NCBI RefSeq assembly: GCF_900142725.1
Contig: NZ_FRBW01000001.1
Location: 1,426,001-1,490,000 of the forward strand
Direction of reading: 5' to 3'
Length of the DNA stretch: 64,000 bases
From: Roseibium suaedae
GTDB lineage: Bacteria; Pseudomonadota; Alphaproteobacteria; Rhizobiales; Stappiaceae
Shown here: piece after piece, positions 28,952 to 38,608 of the stretch
Layout of the letters: the number at the start of each line of letters is the position of its first letter
Numbering within the stretch: the stretch's first letter is position 1
The notes under the pieces: model-generated
Seen by the model: the letters and a program-made list of their open reading frames with translations, nothing else
The model's database searches: none
What the model was told of the DNA's origin: nothing
Made by a program: the position numbers and the translations under genes

Positions 28952-30186
28952 CAACGTTGCCCCGTTCGTGCATAGATCGTCTGCGGATTGGCCGCAGGAA
29001 GGGTATCGGTTTCGGACTGAGAGGACGCCTGATGGAGGTCTTCGGGAAGCTGTCCGCGAACCTCACGGTAAAGCGTCATGATGCGGTCGCTCATGAGATC
29101 GATGGAGAAGGTCTCGGCCAGACAGCCGCGCAGCGTGCCAGCGAGCCGCTCCATCGCCTCGGGATGCGCGAGCGCTGCTTCCATGGCGCTGGTCAGGCTT
29201 TCGATCCTGCCCGGCTCGACTAGGTGAGACGAGTAGCGGCCAAAGATTTCCGGAATGCCGCCCACACGGGTGGCGATCAGCGGGCGTTGAGCGGCCACTG
29301 TCTCCAGAATGATATAGGGCATGGCTTCAGCTCGGGAGGGAACCACAACACATCTTCCCATGGCAAATGCCTTGCGGGCCGGGAGTGCGCCATGGAACGT
29401 CACCTTGTCCTCAAGTCCGAACTTGCTGACCATGGAACGGTAACGGGCCTCATCCGGACCTTCGCCGACTATATGCGCAGACGGGGCGGTACCGCTCTTC
29501 AATTTGATGTTATGCAGCGCCTCGATGAAGAGGTCGGTGCCCTTCAGATCGCGCAGCATGCCGATGTAGAGAAAGTCGGCGGCGTCTTCATTGGCCTGAA
29601 CCGGCGAGAATTCCTCGGGCCGCAGACCGTTATAAACCACGCGGGACAGGGCGCGGGGCTGGCAGACCTTGGTTTCGAAGGCTGCTGCCTCATAGTCGGA
29701 AACGAAGATCAGGCCATCGGTGATCCGCTCCAGAGCCCGCTCGATCGTGTGATAGACGCGGCCTTCCAGACGGTTCGGATCATAATGCAGGCTGCCGCCA
29801 TGGGGGCAGTAGATGCGCGTGACGTCGCGGCCCTTCATGCGCAGGATCGTGCCGATGACGCGTGTGTAGGCGCCGCCCTTGGCTCCGTGTCCATGCAGGA
29901 CATCCGGCTTCAGGTCGCGGATATGACGGTAGAGATTACGTGTTGCCTTGAGGTCCTGAATGGTCAGCTGCCGCTGCATCGGGAAACGGGCAACGCCCAG
30001 GGAGAGATGCTTGCTGATCTGGTCGACGAGCGCATTGTCAAAGGCGCTGCCAGTCGAGCTGTCGCAGATGAGACCAACGTCATGTCCAGCCGCTGCCTGG
30101 CTGGCCGCAAGGTCCATGATATGTCTGAATATGCCGCCAATCGGCGAGCGTACGCAGTGGAGAATCCGAAGCGGATCGGATGTCAT
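28951..30186 (-). CDS. Family 4-like glycosyltransferase
   Basis: A 411-residue GT-B enzyme expected to add a sugar to the lipid-linked repeat unit on the cytosolic face. The N-terminal domain begins LRILHCVRSPIGGIFRHI with GG(x)FRH donor-loop character and DVLHGHGAKGGAY. The C-terminal domain has LYIGMLRDLKGTDLFIEAL, HIVGEGPDEARYRSMV and the GT4 E-x7-E region (VVPSRAEAMPYIILETVAA). It lies 107 bases after the Wza-type gene and overlaps the initiating transferase by one base, so all four genes may form one operon. Confidence 0.92.
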   Translation of the reverse strand: MTSDPLRILHCVRSPIGGIFRHIMDLAASQAAAGHDVGLICDSSTGSAFDNALVDQISKHLSLGVARFPMQRQLTIQDLKATRNLYRHIRDLKPDVLHGHGAKGGAYTRVIGTILRMKGRDVTRIYCPHGGSLHYDPNRLEGRVYHTIERALERITDGLIFVSDYEAAAFETKVCQPRALSRVVYNGLRPEEFSPVQANEDAADFLYIGMLRDLKGTDLFIEALHNIKLKSGTAPSAHIVGEGPDEARYRSMVSKFGLEDKVTFHGALPARKAFAMGRCVVVPSRAEAMPYIILETVAAQRPLIATRVGGIPEIFGRYSSHLVEPGRIESLTSAMEAALAHPEAMERLAGTLRGCLAETFSIDLMSDRIMTLYREVRGQLPEDLHQASSQSETDTLPAANPQTIYARTGQR

Positions 30187-30293
30187 GGTGCAGGCTCCCT
30201 GTTGCGGCCCTCAGGTTTCTTCTTGAACCTTGAGAGCCGAGTGCCTGCACCCTAGCAAAGGGAAATGAGTCCGCGGTTAATTGCTCAGTTGTG

Positions 30294-30851
30294 TCAGAAC
30301 AGCCGTTCGCGGACGTAGATCGTGTCACCTGGGCGCACAGGGTCCGAAATGGGCACACGGCCGTTAAGGATCTCGCCGTTGATCTGCCGGGTGATGTCAA
30401 CATCAAGCTGTTGAGCCCGGGTGCCGAATCCGCCGGCGGTTGCGATGGCGTTCTGTACAGTCATGCCGGCGACGAATGAGTACTGGCCCGGGTTTTGCAC
30501 TTCACCCATTATGAAGACGGGACGATAGGTGTCCACTTCCACGGAAACGTCCGGGTCGCGCAGGTAGCCCTGGCGCAGCTTGCGGCCGATTTCAGCGGCC
30601 AGCTGCTGCTGGTTCTTGCCGCGTGCAGGGACGCTGCCGATCAGCGGGAAGGAAATATAGCCTGCCTGATCAACGGTGTAGGTGTTGGAGAGATCGTCCT
30701 GGCCGAACACGATGATCCGCAGCCGGTCGCTCGAGTCGAGCTGATAGGGCTGGGTCAGCGTTTCATGAAACGCAGCCGGGGGGCGGCGGTAGCCGCTGCA
30801 GGAAGCCAGTCCGGCGCAGACGGCGAGGACAAGCAACAAACGGATCAACAT
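30294..30851 (-). CDS. Polysaccharide export lipoprotein (Wza/OPX family, short form)
   Basis: Outer-membrane-associated export protein of Wzx/Wzy pathways. ATG 30851 is preceded by GGAGAG and starts a lipoprotein signal with lipobox GLASC. The Poly_export domain begins QPYQLDSSDRLRIIVFGQD and a SLBB domain follows (RPVFIMGEVQNPGQYSFVAG). At 185 residues it lacks the long C-terminal part of E. coli Wza, like rhizobial ExoF/short OPX proteins. It is divergent from the copolymerase gene, from which it is separated by 195 bases. Confidence 0.93.
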   Translation of the reverse strand: MLIRLLLVLAVCAGLASCSGYRRPPAAFHETLTQPYQLDSSDRLRIIVFGQDDLSNTYTVDQAGYISFPLIGSVPARGKNQQQLAAEIGRKLRQGYLRDPDVSVEVDTYRPVFIMGEVQNPGQYSFVAGMTVQNAIATAGGFGTRAQQLDVDITRQINGEILNGRVPISDPVRPGDTIYVRERLF

Positions 30852-31046
30852 GCACTTCTCTCCTGAGATCAAATGCACAATCGCAAGCTATGGTTAATGG
30901 CGGGTGAAGACATTTCAGGAATGCATGTGAACGTTGGGGAAGGGAAAATGGCAGGGTTAACGGCCGGAACCTGCTGAAAGGGGGCGTCTTAACCGATCGC
31001 TTACCCTGTTTCGCCATAGTTTGAAAAATACTTTGGAGTTTTGACA

Positions 31047-33494
31047 ATGACCGGCACCCGCCAAACGGCCCCGATCGACGACATGGCGCTTGACCTGACC
31101 GGCTTGCTGCGCGAGCTGAGGGGTGCCATGCGTTGGCTCTTGCCGCTGGTCTTGCTGGCCGGTGCCCTGGCCTTTCTGTCCCTGCAATTCGTACCTTCCA
31201 AATACAAGGGCGAGGCACGGCTGCTGATCGAAAGCAAGGAATCGAGCTTCCCCGGCTCCTCCCGCGGGGTGGAAGAGGAGCGGGCGCTTCTGGACAATGA
31301 AGGCGTTGCCAGCCAGGTGCAGCTGCTCATGTCCGGTGATCTTGCCCGCCGTGTCGCCAAGAAACTGGACCTTGCGTCCATTCCCGAATTCAAGGCATCG
31401 GGCTCCGACAACATCCTCAGCAAGGCCCTGGTGATGCTGGGCGTCATGTCCGACCAGTCCCGCAATTCGGTCGAGGAACGGGTCCTGAAGGTCTATTTCA
31501 AGAACCTGGACGTCTACCGTCTGGAAGGCTCCCGCGTGATCGCGGTCGAGTATTCCTCTGAAGATCCCGAACTGGCCGCCCAGGTCGCCAACACGATCCT
31601 GGACGAGTACATCGTCCTTCAGTCCAGTGCCAAGCGGAAGACCAACGAGGTTGCAACCACCGCTCTTGAGCCTCAGATCGAGACCCTGCGCCAGGACGTT
31701 CAGGCCGCCCGCAAGGCGGTCGAGGATTTCCGCGCCCATGCGGATCTCTTGATGGGCAGCGACAACCGCACCTTGAACCAGCAGCAGCTGGGCGAAATCA
31801 GCACCGAATACAGCCGGGCTCAGGCCAACAAGGCGGAAGCCGAAGCCAAGGCGCAGCTGATCCGCGAACTCCTGCGGTCTGGCGGCGCCCTTGAATCGGC
31901 CACTGATGTTCTGAATTCTCCGCTGATCCAGCGTCTGCGCGAGCGGGAAGCTGAAGTTCAGTCGAACATTGCCGAACTCTCCATCACGCTGTTGCCGAAC
32001 CATCCGCAGCTCAAGGCGCTTCAGTCCCAGCTTGCCGACTACAACCGGCTGATCCGGGAAGAGGCTCGCAAGGTTCTGGTCGGTCTGGAAAGCGATGCCA
32101 AGGTTTCGAGCCAGCAGGCCGAAGCGCTCAAGAACCGTCTTGAGGAGCTGAAGGCCGCTGCTGCCCGGTCCAATGCGGATCAGGTGCGTTTGTCCGAACT
32201 GGAGCGCGAGGCCAATGCCAAGGCCCGCCAGCTGGATCAGATGATCTCCAGCTTCCGCGATGCCGATACGCGGCTGAAGGCTCAGGTTCTGCCGGCCGAT
32301 GCCCGGATCATCTCCCGCGCCAGCGTTCCGATCGAGCCCTATGCGCCAAAGGTGATGGTGGTGACGATCATCGCCATGGTCGTGACCTTCATTCTGGGCT
32401 GTGCCTTCATCATCATGCGCGCCTTCCTGTCTGGCGCGGTGCTCTATCCGGTCGAGGATACGCGCAGCGAGGAGGGACGGAGCGAGCCGGAAATGCCGGT
32501 GCAGATGCCAAGGGTCGAGCCGTCTCCTTATGGATACGACCTGCGTTCCGGCGTTTCCATGAGCGCCTCTTACGACTACCGCGATGCGCCTGCGTCCCAA
32601 AGCCAGGAAGAAGACTTCCTGGATGAGGAACCGGAAGAGGAAGAGCAGCATCTGGATGCACCGGTCGAGACAGTCGAAACGGTGGTGTCCGAAAAGCAGG
32701 CGGATGAGCCTGAAGTGGATCTGGCAGACGATATCGAAGTGGAAGGCGTCGACGAGGCCGAAGCTGAGGCCCCCGTTGCTCCTGCAGAACTGGAAGTGCC
32801 GCGCGTTGCCCGTCCGATTTCCCGGAACCGGGAGCGCAGCGCACGCCGCCGTCAGATCGCGGCCGATGCACAGGACCGGGCCAATGCTGCCGCTGGCGCA
32901 GAAGCGCTGTCTGATGACCTTGCCCGGCAGATCCAGGAAACCCCGGAAGGGCGGATCGTGGTCCTGAGCATTGATGAGCCGGAGCGCAGCCAGAAGCGGG
33001 CGTTCGAACTGGCCCGCCGCTCGGCTGACCAGGGCCGGACCACGCTGCTGATGGAAGTCTTCCCGGATCAGGAAGCTGCCGATGGGGCGCCCGGTTTCTC
33101 GGATATCGTTGCAGGCAAGGCCCAGTTCTCCAAGGTGATCTACCGGGACGCCGGATCCAATGCCCATATCATCGAGGCAGGCACGGTTCAGATTTCGGAC
33201 GAGATGGCTGGTCACAGCCGGTTCGAACAGACGCTCGACGTCATTGCCGAGACCTATGACACGGTGATCATCGATCTTGGTCCCATCGACGGGTCGCAGG
33301 CGAGCGCCAATATCCTTCGGGATGCAGATGTGGTGCTGCTGATGTCGGCGGATCTCGATCATATGACCGAATTGAAGAGCGCTGCCCGGTTGCTGTCGCA
33401 CAACACGGGTGCGCGCGTGCTGATCCAGCCGGAATACCGGGGCCGTCTGCGCCGCCGTCCGGGGCCGCAGGGAGATGGTGGTCAGGCAGCCTGA
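31047..33494 (+). CDS. Wzc/GumC-like polysaccharide copolymerase with degenerate kinase domain
   Basis: An 815-residue inner-membrane chain-length regulator. TM1 is near residues 28-48, followed by a Wzz domain and long coiled coils (residues about 200-400), with TM2 near 435-460. A disordered acidic linker follows (about 468-595, runs such as EEPEEEEQ). The C-terminal domain from about 636 has the BY-kinase fold pattern but reads VVLSIDEPERSQKRAFELA where Walker A (GEGKS/T) should be and LLMEVF instead of the A' Asp motif. There is no Tyr-rich tail. GGAG precedes ATG 31047 by 8 bases. Its end overlaps the convergent GNAT gene by 13 bases. Confidence 0.9.
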   Translation: MTGTRQTAPIDDMALDLTGLLRELRGAMRWLLPLVLLAGALAFLSLQFVPSKYKGEARLLIESKESSFPGSSRGVEEERALLDNEGVASQVQLLMSGDLARRVAKKLDLASIPEFKASGSDNILSKALVMLGVMSDQSRNSVEERVLKVYFKNLDVYRLEGSRVIAVEYSSEDPELAAQVANTILDEYIVLQSSAKRKTNEVATTALEPQIETLRQDVQAARKAVEDFRAHADLLMGSDNRTLNQQQLGEISTEYSRAQANKAEAEAKAQLIRELLRSGGALESATDVLNSPLIQRLREREAEVQSNIAELSITLLPNHPQLKALQSQLADYNRLIREEARKVLVGLESDAKVSSQQAEALKNRLEELKAAAARSNADQVRLSELEREANAKARQLDQMISSFRDADTRLKAQVLPADARIISRASVPIEPYAPKVMVVTIIAMVVTFILGCAFIIMRAFLSGAVLYPVEDTRSEEGRSEPEMPVQMPRVEPSPYGYDLRSGVSMSASYDYRDAPASQSQEEDFLDEEPEEEEQHLDAPVETVETVVSEKQADEPEVDLADDIEVEGVDEAEAEAPVAPAELEVPRVARPISRNRERSARRRQIAADAQDRANAAAGAEALSDDLARQIQETPEGRIVVLSIDEPERSQKRAFELARRSADQGRTTLLMEVFPDQEAADGAPGFSDIVAGKAQFSKVIYRDAGSNAHIIEAGTVQISDEMAGHSRFEQTLDVIAETYDTVIIDLGPIDGSQASANILRDADVVLLMSADLDHMTELKSAARLLSHNTGARVLIQPEYRGRLRRRPGPQGDGGQAA

Positions 33495-34708
33495 CGGCGG
33501 CTTGCCTTCCACTTGCGCAGCTTGCGGACCAAAGGCCAGAGCGTTCCGGACGCGCGGATCCGGGCCTTGAGTGCCTGCTTCTTCTCCGTCACGAACAGAA
33601 GTGTCCTGCCCTTGAAGGTGAGCGCTTCCAAGGCATCATGGAGAGGCTCCGGGCTGGTCCAGGCATGTTTGTAGCGCTCGTCGCCCAGACCAAGATCAAT
33701 GGCGTTGATCGCCGGATCGGCGCAGGCCTTTTCGATAATGTCCATCAGCAGCACGACGCCCGGACTGTGGGGCATCATGTCGTCCTGGGCGATGCTGTTG
33801 GCGTAACCAGACAGGCAACCCTGCTGCCAGGCGCAGATATAGGTTGCCCGGATTATCCCCGTCACTTCCAGCCAGAAGATCCGCAACAAGCCTTCGCCGG
33901 CTTCATTGGGGGTAATGAGCCTGCGCAGGAAGTCCTGATCCGGCGCCTCCGAGAAGGCATTCGGAATGCCGGTTTCCCGGCAGCGGATTTCCCTTTGCTC
34001 CAGAAAGGCTTTCAGGCCTTGTTCCCGCTCGCCGGGTGAGGTCGCTTCCACGACCTTGTAGCCGCCAGCTTCCTCAAGCGCGCGCTTCTTGCGCAGCAGC
34101 TTCTTGCGCCCGTCCTTGCCAAGCCCCTGACGCAGAAGCGTTTCAAAAGGGGCGTCGAGTGAACCGGTGAAGACAGGGCTGGGACTGGGCAGATGATGTC
34201 CGGACGTTAGAGGATTAGCGGCTGGTCCGAGGGACGCGGGCATGTTGGGCAGATGGATAAGATCTGCCCCTGCCTGTTTCGAAATATTGCGCAATGTTGT
34301 CAGCAGTCCGCCGGCATCGGCGCTGGCGATACGTGAACTGCTCCAAAGACCCTGGTTCTGATTGGCGCGGTTCCAGCCAAGGAATGTCAGTGTTCTTGCG
34401 CCGCCCATCCCGCTTTCAATCGCAAGCGGAAGAAGACCGGCAATCTCTCCTTCTGCCTCAACGGCAAGGAACAGTGGTTCCAGCGGACGGGCAGGGGAGA
34501 TGGCCGAAAGATAGGCATCCAGCCAGTCCGGCTCCTGATAAAGGCAGCGCAAATCGAGATCTGATGCCTCAAGAGCCAGTTTGCGGTATTCTGCGGCTGT
34601 GATCCTGCGAACGGACAGGGGAGCTGCCACAGCCGGAAGGGCTTGCGCGGCACCTGCCTTATCAAAGCCTGCGGGGCGGTCCTGGCTCAGGGATGAGGCG
34701 TGGGACAC
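33482..34708 (-). CDS. GNAT-family acetyltransferase (CelD/BcsL-like)
   Basis: A 408-residue soluble protein of the CelD-type double-GNAT family (C-terminal acetyltransferase domain around residues 200-345), common in polysaccharide loci. Useful landmarks are LGKDGRKKLLRKKRALEE and FWLEVTGIIRATYICAWQQ followed by SPGVVLLMDIIEKA. A plausible role is O-acetylation or another acyl modification of the polymer. It faces the copolymerase gene and overlaps it by 13 bases at the 3' ends. Confidence 0.85.
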   Translation of the reverse strand: MSHASSLSQDRPAGFDKAGAAQALPAVAAPLSVRRITAAEYRKLALEASDLDLRCLYQEPDWLDAYLSAISPARPLEPLFLAVEAEGEIAGLLPLAIESGMGGARTLTFLGWNRANQNQGLWSSSRIASADAGGLLTTLRNISKQAGADLIHLPNMPASLGPAANPLTSGHHLPSPSPVFTGSLDAPFETLLRQGLGKDGRKKLLRKKRALEEAGGYKVVEATSPGEREQGLKAFLEQREIRCRETGIPNAFSEAPDQDFLRRLITPNEAGEGLLRIFWLEVTGIIRATYICAWQQGCLSGYANSIAQDDMMPHSPGVVLLMDIIEKACADPAINAIDLGLGDERYKHAWTSPEPLHDALEALTFKGRTLLFVTEKKQALKARIRASGTLWPLVRKLRKWKASRRQAA

Positions 34709-34818
34709 TGCGACGATCCGTTCTGGTTGAAGACTTCAGCTTTGCAACAAGTAGCAATAAAAATTAAAGAAAGCGTGCCTATGCTCATTGAGAATTTTAA
34801 GGGGGATCTGGTACTCTG

Positions 34819-35922
34819 ATGGGTGTCCGGCAGCGTTTTTTTCGTAAAGCATTCAAAGCGTTGCACGCATCAGGATTGAGCCGTGCCCTGGCGCCGCTGA
34901 CGCAGGGCTGTGGCGCCATTTTCATGCTCCACCATGTCCGTGACCCTTCTTCCGCAGCCTTCCGCCCAAATCAGCACCTCGAAGTCACCCCGGAATTTCT
35001 GACAAGCGCTATCGAGCGTATCCGCAGCAACGGCTATGAAATCGTCTCCCTTGACGAGACCGTCGATCAGCTCAAGTCCGGCTATGGCCGCAAGCGCTAT
35101 GCGGCCATCACATTTGATGACGGCTACAGGGACAATGCGGAAATTGCGATGCCCATCCTGAAGAAGCTGGGCGTGCCTTTCACGATCTTTGTCTCAAGCG
35201 GTCTGGTGGACCGCACCGCCGACCTGTGGTGGATCGGGCTGGAGCGGATCATTGCCAAGGTCGACGAGCTGCAGCTTGCCACCGGGCCGGCCTCGGGAAC
35301 CGGGATTTCCTGCCGGACCACCCAGGAAAAGGAAATCTGCTTCGAAAAGCTCTGCTATTGGCTGACCCATGAGGTGAGCGAACGTGAGCAGCGCGAGATC
35401 ATCCGCCGCCTGTGCGAGCAATATGACGTGGATCTTCGGGCCATCTGCGATGAGCTGATGATGACCTGGGACGAGCTGCGCGCCTTGTCGGATGAACCGC
35501 TGGTAAGTCTGGGCGCCCATACGGATGGTCATTTTGCGCTTGCACGGCTGGAAGAGGACGAGGCGCGCCGCCAGATCTTCCTCTCCGTGGAGAGGATGCG
35601 CCATGAACTGGGCCGGAGCCCCAAGCACTTTGCCTATCCTTACGGGAACACCGTTGCCGTGAGCCCGAGGGACGGTCAACTGGCAGCCGAAGCGGGGTTT
35701 GCGTCTGCCGTAACGACCATGCCGGGCGTGTTGCGGTCTGCCAGCGCGCGCAATCCCATGATGCTTCCGCGGGTCTCCCTGAACGGGCGTTTCCAGGATC
35801 CCTATATCATCGATCAGTATCTGACCGGTGCACCTTTCGCCCTTTACAAGGCCACCCGCTGGGCCTTCCCGACCGATGCGATCAAGTCCGGGGTTTCCCG
35901 CCTTTTTCCATCCACCAGATGA
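34819..35922 (+). CDS. Polysaccharide deacetylase (NodB homology domain)
   Basis: A 367-residue protein of carbohydrate esterase family 4. The NodB signature is YAAITFDDGYRDNAEIAMPI (metal-binding Asp pair) with VPFTIFVSSGLVD, LGAHTDGHFALA giving the H-x3-H metal site, and FAYPYGNT. It probably removes N-acetyl groups from the exported polymer. The upstream region 34709-34818 is AT-rich for this genome and may hold the promoter. Its last 41 bases overlap the convergent DUF2842 gene. Confidence 0.9.
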   Translation: MGVRQRFFRKAFKALHASGLSRALAPLTQGCGAIFMLHHVRDPSSAAFRPNQHLEVTPEFLTSAIERIRSNGYEIVSLDETVDQLKSGYGRKRYAAITFDDGYRDNAEIAMPILKKLGVPFTIFVSSGLVDRTADLWWIGLERIIAKVDELQLATGPASGTGISCRTTQEKEICFEKLCYWLTHEVSEREQREIIRRLCEQYDVDLRAICDELMMTWDELRALSDEPLVSLGAHTDGHFALARLEEDEARRQIFLSVERMRHELGRSPKHFAYPYGNTVAVSPRDGQLAAEAGFASAVTTMPGVLRSASARNPMMLPRVSLNGRFQDPYIIDQYLTGAPFALYKATRWAFPTDAIKSGVSRLFPSTR

Positions 35923-36097
35923 TGGCGCCGGCCGGAATCACCCAGATCAGTCCTGCCACCGCGAAATAGGCAAAGCGCACCAGCGTTGACGACTGCTGCA
36001 GGGTCATGTCGCCGATCACCATGGCGATCAGGGCGTAGACGACGACAAAGACGACCAGCATGACCATGCCGACGAATTTCCGGAACGAAGGGACCAT
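35882..36097 (-). CDS. DUF2842 family membrane protein
   Basis: A 71-residue protein with two hydrophobic helices (GMVMLVVFVVVYALIAMVIG and VRFAYFAVAGLIWVIPAG) and the ending WWMEKGGKP. This matches the short alphaproteobacterial DUF2842 family. Function unknown. Neighbourhood with ctaA is common in related genomes as far as I recall, but the gene is divergent from ctaA here. It overlaps the 3' end of the deacetylase gene. Confidence 0.8.
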   Translation of the reverse strand: MVPSFRKFVGMVMLVVFVVVYALIAMVIGDMTLQQSSTLVRFAYFAVAGLIWVIPAGAIIWWMEKGGKPRT

Positions 36098-36252
36098 GTC
36101 TTTTCAAGACCTTCCGAGCTGAGGCACACGTATCTGGCTGGCCGCCGGGCCGAGCCGCAAAGCGTAACAGTGTCGCAAGAGCATTTGCGCGCTTGCCGTA
36201 ACCGCTCTGCACCTATATTCCCGCGCGGAAAAGGTCAAACCCGGGATTGAAC

Positions 36253-37353
36253 ATGTCCGCATCAAGCCAGGCCGCCCCAGAGAGCGGCTCCGCCATGTCC
36301 ATCGATGATGAAAGCGCCATCCGGAGAAACCGGACTCTGATACGCTGGTGGCTTTATGCGATCTGCTTCCTGGTGCTGGCCATGGTCGTTGTCGGCGGGG
36401 CAACGCGACTGACCGAGTCCGGTCTTTCCATCACCGAATGGAAGCCGATCCATGGGGCACTGCCGCCGCTGTCTGCCGCCGAATGGCAGGAAGAATTCGC
36501 CAAGTACCGGGAAATTCCCCAGTATCAGGCGATCAATGCGGGCATGACCCTTGAAGAGTTCAAGTTCATCTTCTGGTGGGAATGGGGACACCGCCTGCTG
36601 GGCCGGTTCATTGGCGTCGCCTTCTTCGTGCCGCTGGTGTTCTTCTGGATGCGGGGCATGATCGAGCCCTGGCTGAAACCCCGTCTCGTCACGGGTCTGT
36701 TTCTCGGCGGCCTGCAGGGGGCTGTTGGCTGGTGGATGGTGGCTTCGGGTCTGGTCAACCGGATCGACGTCAGCCAGTACCGGCTTGCGACCCATCTGAC
36801 GCTTGCCTGCATCATCTTCGCCTATCTGTTCTGGATTGCCCGCCGGCTTGCGCCCAGGGAAACCGCGACCGCTGAAGAAGCGCGCCGCCTGTCGGGTCTG
36901 GGCAAGCTGTTCCTGGCTCTGGTCTTTGTGCAGATCTTCCTGGGTGGGTTGGTCGCGGGTCTGAATGCGGGCTTCACCTACAACACCTGGCCGCTGATGG
37001 ATGGACAGTTCATTCCGCGCGGCCTGCTGATCATGACGCCTGCCTGGGCGAATTTCTTCGAGAATGTCCTGACGGTGCAGTTCCAGCATCGCATGACTGC
37101 CTATCTTCTGGTGATTGCCGTGATCGTGCTGTTCCTGCGCTCCAGGAAGGTCAGTGGGCGCAAGCCGGTGATGATGCCTGCCCGCCATCTCCTGGGGTTT
37201 GTGCTGCTGCAGGTTCTCTTCGGCATCGGCACCTTGCTGATGCATGTACAGCTTCACATTGCCCTCTGGCATCAGGCTTTTGCGGTGATCGTTCTGGCAG
37301 GCGCAATCGATTATCTGGCCGCGCTCAAGGGCAGCTATCCGGCCCGCCGCTGA
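36253..37353 (+). CDS. ctaA: Heme A synthase (COX15/CtaA)
   Basis: Oxidises the C8 methyl of heme O to make heme A for cytochrome oxidase; inner membrane. 366 residues with eight predicted helices. Conserved motifs: ATRLTESGLSITEWKPIHGA, FIFWWEWGHRLLGRFIG (first heme-ligand His), LATHLTLA, and in the second half QFQHRMTAYLL and HIALWHQAFA. The type without a Cys pair in the first loop is typical of alphaproteobacteria. Start 36253 (ATG 36295 also possible). A strong terminator follows. Confidence 0.96.
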   Translation: MSASSQAAPESGSAMSIDDESAIRRNRTLIRWWLYAICFLVLAMVVVGGATRLTESGLSITEWKPIHGALPPLSAAEWQEEFAKYREIPQYQAINAGMTLEEFKFIFWWEWGHRLLGRFIGVAFFVPLVFFWMRGMIEPWLKPRLVTGLFLGGLQGAVGWWMVASGLVNRIDVSQYRLATHLTLACIIFAYLFWIARRLAPRETATAEEARRLSGLGKLFLALVFVQIFLGGLVAGLNAGFTYNTWPLMDGQFIPRGLLIMTPAWANFFENVLTVQFQHRMTAYLLVIAVIVLFLRSRKVSGRKPVMMPARHLLGFVLLQVLFGIGTLLMHVQLHIALWHQAFAVIVLAGAIDYLAALKGSYPARR

Positions 37354-37380
37354 TCTGGAACTGGACTGTCTCTGAAAATG

Positions 37381-37419
37381 AAAACCCCTCGCACAGGATG
37401 GCCAGTGCGAGGGGTTTTT
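37381..37419. terminator. Bidirectional terminator between ctaA and AI-2E family gene
   Basis: AACCCCTCGCAC pairs with GTGCGAGGGGTT around a 10-base loop. TTTTT follows on the plus strand and AAAA precedes it, so it can serve both the ctaA transcript and the convergent gene. Confidence 0.9.
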
Positions 37420-37437
37420 CGTTGAGTGATCAGGTGC

Positions 37438-38511
37438 TCAGAACATCATGTGACGGATGTTCTTGAACGTCGTCATGAGGACGAGGAGGGAGGGCACGGC
37501 GATGAAACCGCCGATCGGACCCCAGATCCAGATCCAGAACACGAGCGACAGGAAGATGATGAAGGGATTGATCTCCATCGATCTGCCGAGCACATGCGGG
37601 GTGACGACCTGGGATTCCAGCACGTTCAGGCCCAGGTAGATCGCCGGGGGAATGAAGATGCCGAGGCTCGTGTGGGCGGTTGCCAGGCCAACACCCAGCA
37701 TGACGGCGACCATCACCGCCGGACCGATATAGATCACATAGTTCAGCGTGCAGGCAAGAAGACCCCACATGAGCGCAGACGGCACGCCCGCCAGCCAGAG
37801 CAGCAGCGCAAGGGTCGCTCCCATGAGCAGGTTGATGCCGGTGATCTGCAGCAGGTAGTGGGAGACATAGTGCTCCACGTCCCGGAAGATGTGAGCAGCG
37901 CGCCAGCGCATCTTCCGGCTCATGCAGAGCGTCAGGATCGTGACCCGGATGTTGTGCCGGGTGGAAATGAAGAAATAGAGGCTGGCGAGGAAGATACCGA
38001 GCTGGCTTGCGATGGCCGGGGCCAGCAGGGCAACGTCACTGACCGAGGTGGAGTCGTCCAGCGTTACCGACATCTTCGCGTCCGATCCGGCGAGGGACTT
38101 TATCTGGTCCTGCAAGGCGCCGACCGACTTGATCACGCCCTGCCAGTTTGCCAGTTCCACCTGAACCCGGTTCCAGATCAGGGGGATCTTGCTGATCCAG
38201 TCTGACAGCGGAACGGCAAAGCCGGTGATCGCCAGGCTGATGAGGGTCAGGAAAACGGCAAGGACGATGGCTCCGGAGAGCCAGGGAGAAATGCCGAACC
38301 GTTCGATCCGGTCGGCGAGCGGGCCGAACATCAGCCCGATCACGACCGCGAGCACCACGGGGGCAAGGATGGCCTGCGCCTCGATCAGGATCACGCACAA
38401 GGCCCCGATGCCAATCACGATCGTCGAAATCGAGGCAGCCGTCCCAAGATGGGCCTTCACCGGATGAATTTGGGCCGGACGGGCCAGAATGAGCGACTTG
38501 GGATGGTGCAT
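37438..38511 (-). CDS. AI-2E transporter family protein (PerM/YdiK-like)
   Basis: A 357-residue membrane protein with about eight helices in the PerM pattern: a pair of N-terminal helices (LCVILIEAQAILAPVVLAVV), a periplasmic/cytosolic middle domain (about residues 110-180) and C-terminal helices with VLGRSMEINPFIIFLSLV and WIWGPIGGFIAVP, the family signature. Despite the family name the substrate is usually unknown. No neighbour suggests autoinducer transport here. Confidence 0.88.
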   Translation of the reverse strand: MHHPKSLILARPAQIHPVKAHLGTAASISTIVIGIGALCVILIEAQAILAPVVLAVVIGLMFGPLADRIERFGISPWLSGAIVLAVFLTLISLAITGFAVPLSDWISKIPLIWNRVQVELANWQGVIKSVGALQDQIKSLAGSDAKMSVTLDDSTSVSDVALLAPAIASQLGIFLASLYFFISTRHNIRVTILTLCMSRKMRWRAAHIFRDVEHYVSHYLLQITGINLLMGATLALLLWLAGVPSALMWGLLACTLNYVIYIGPAVMVAVMLGVGLATAHTSLGIFIPPAIYLGLNVLESQVVTPHVLGRSMEINPFIIFLSLVFWIWIWGPIGGFIAVPSLLVLMTTFKNIRHMMF

Positions 38512-38608
38512 GGAATTCCCCCTTTGATCCGTTAACGTTTGAACGGGGAGGGAGTTCCGTGCACCTCACGATAAAGAGCCGGAAACCTGCAGAAATGCGG
38601 CCTTCTGA

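Noticed and set aside
30957-33512. 851-codon antisense frame opposite the Wzc-like gene
   Set aside because: No recognisable motifs, and it covers the well-supported copolymerase gene; a composition artefact.
25890-36097. Complete Wzx/Wzy exopolysaccharide locus
   Set aside because: No Wzx flippase gene and only one glycosyltransferase besides the initiating enzyme are present, so other genes must lie elsewhere.
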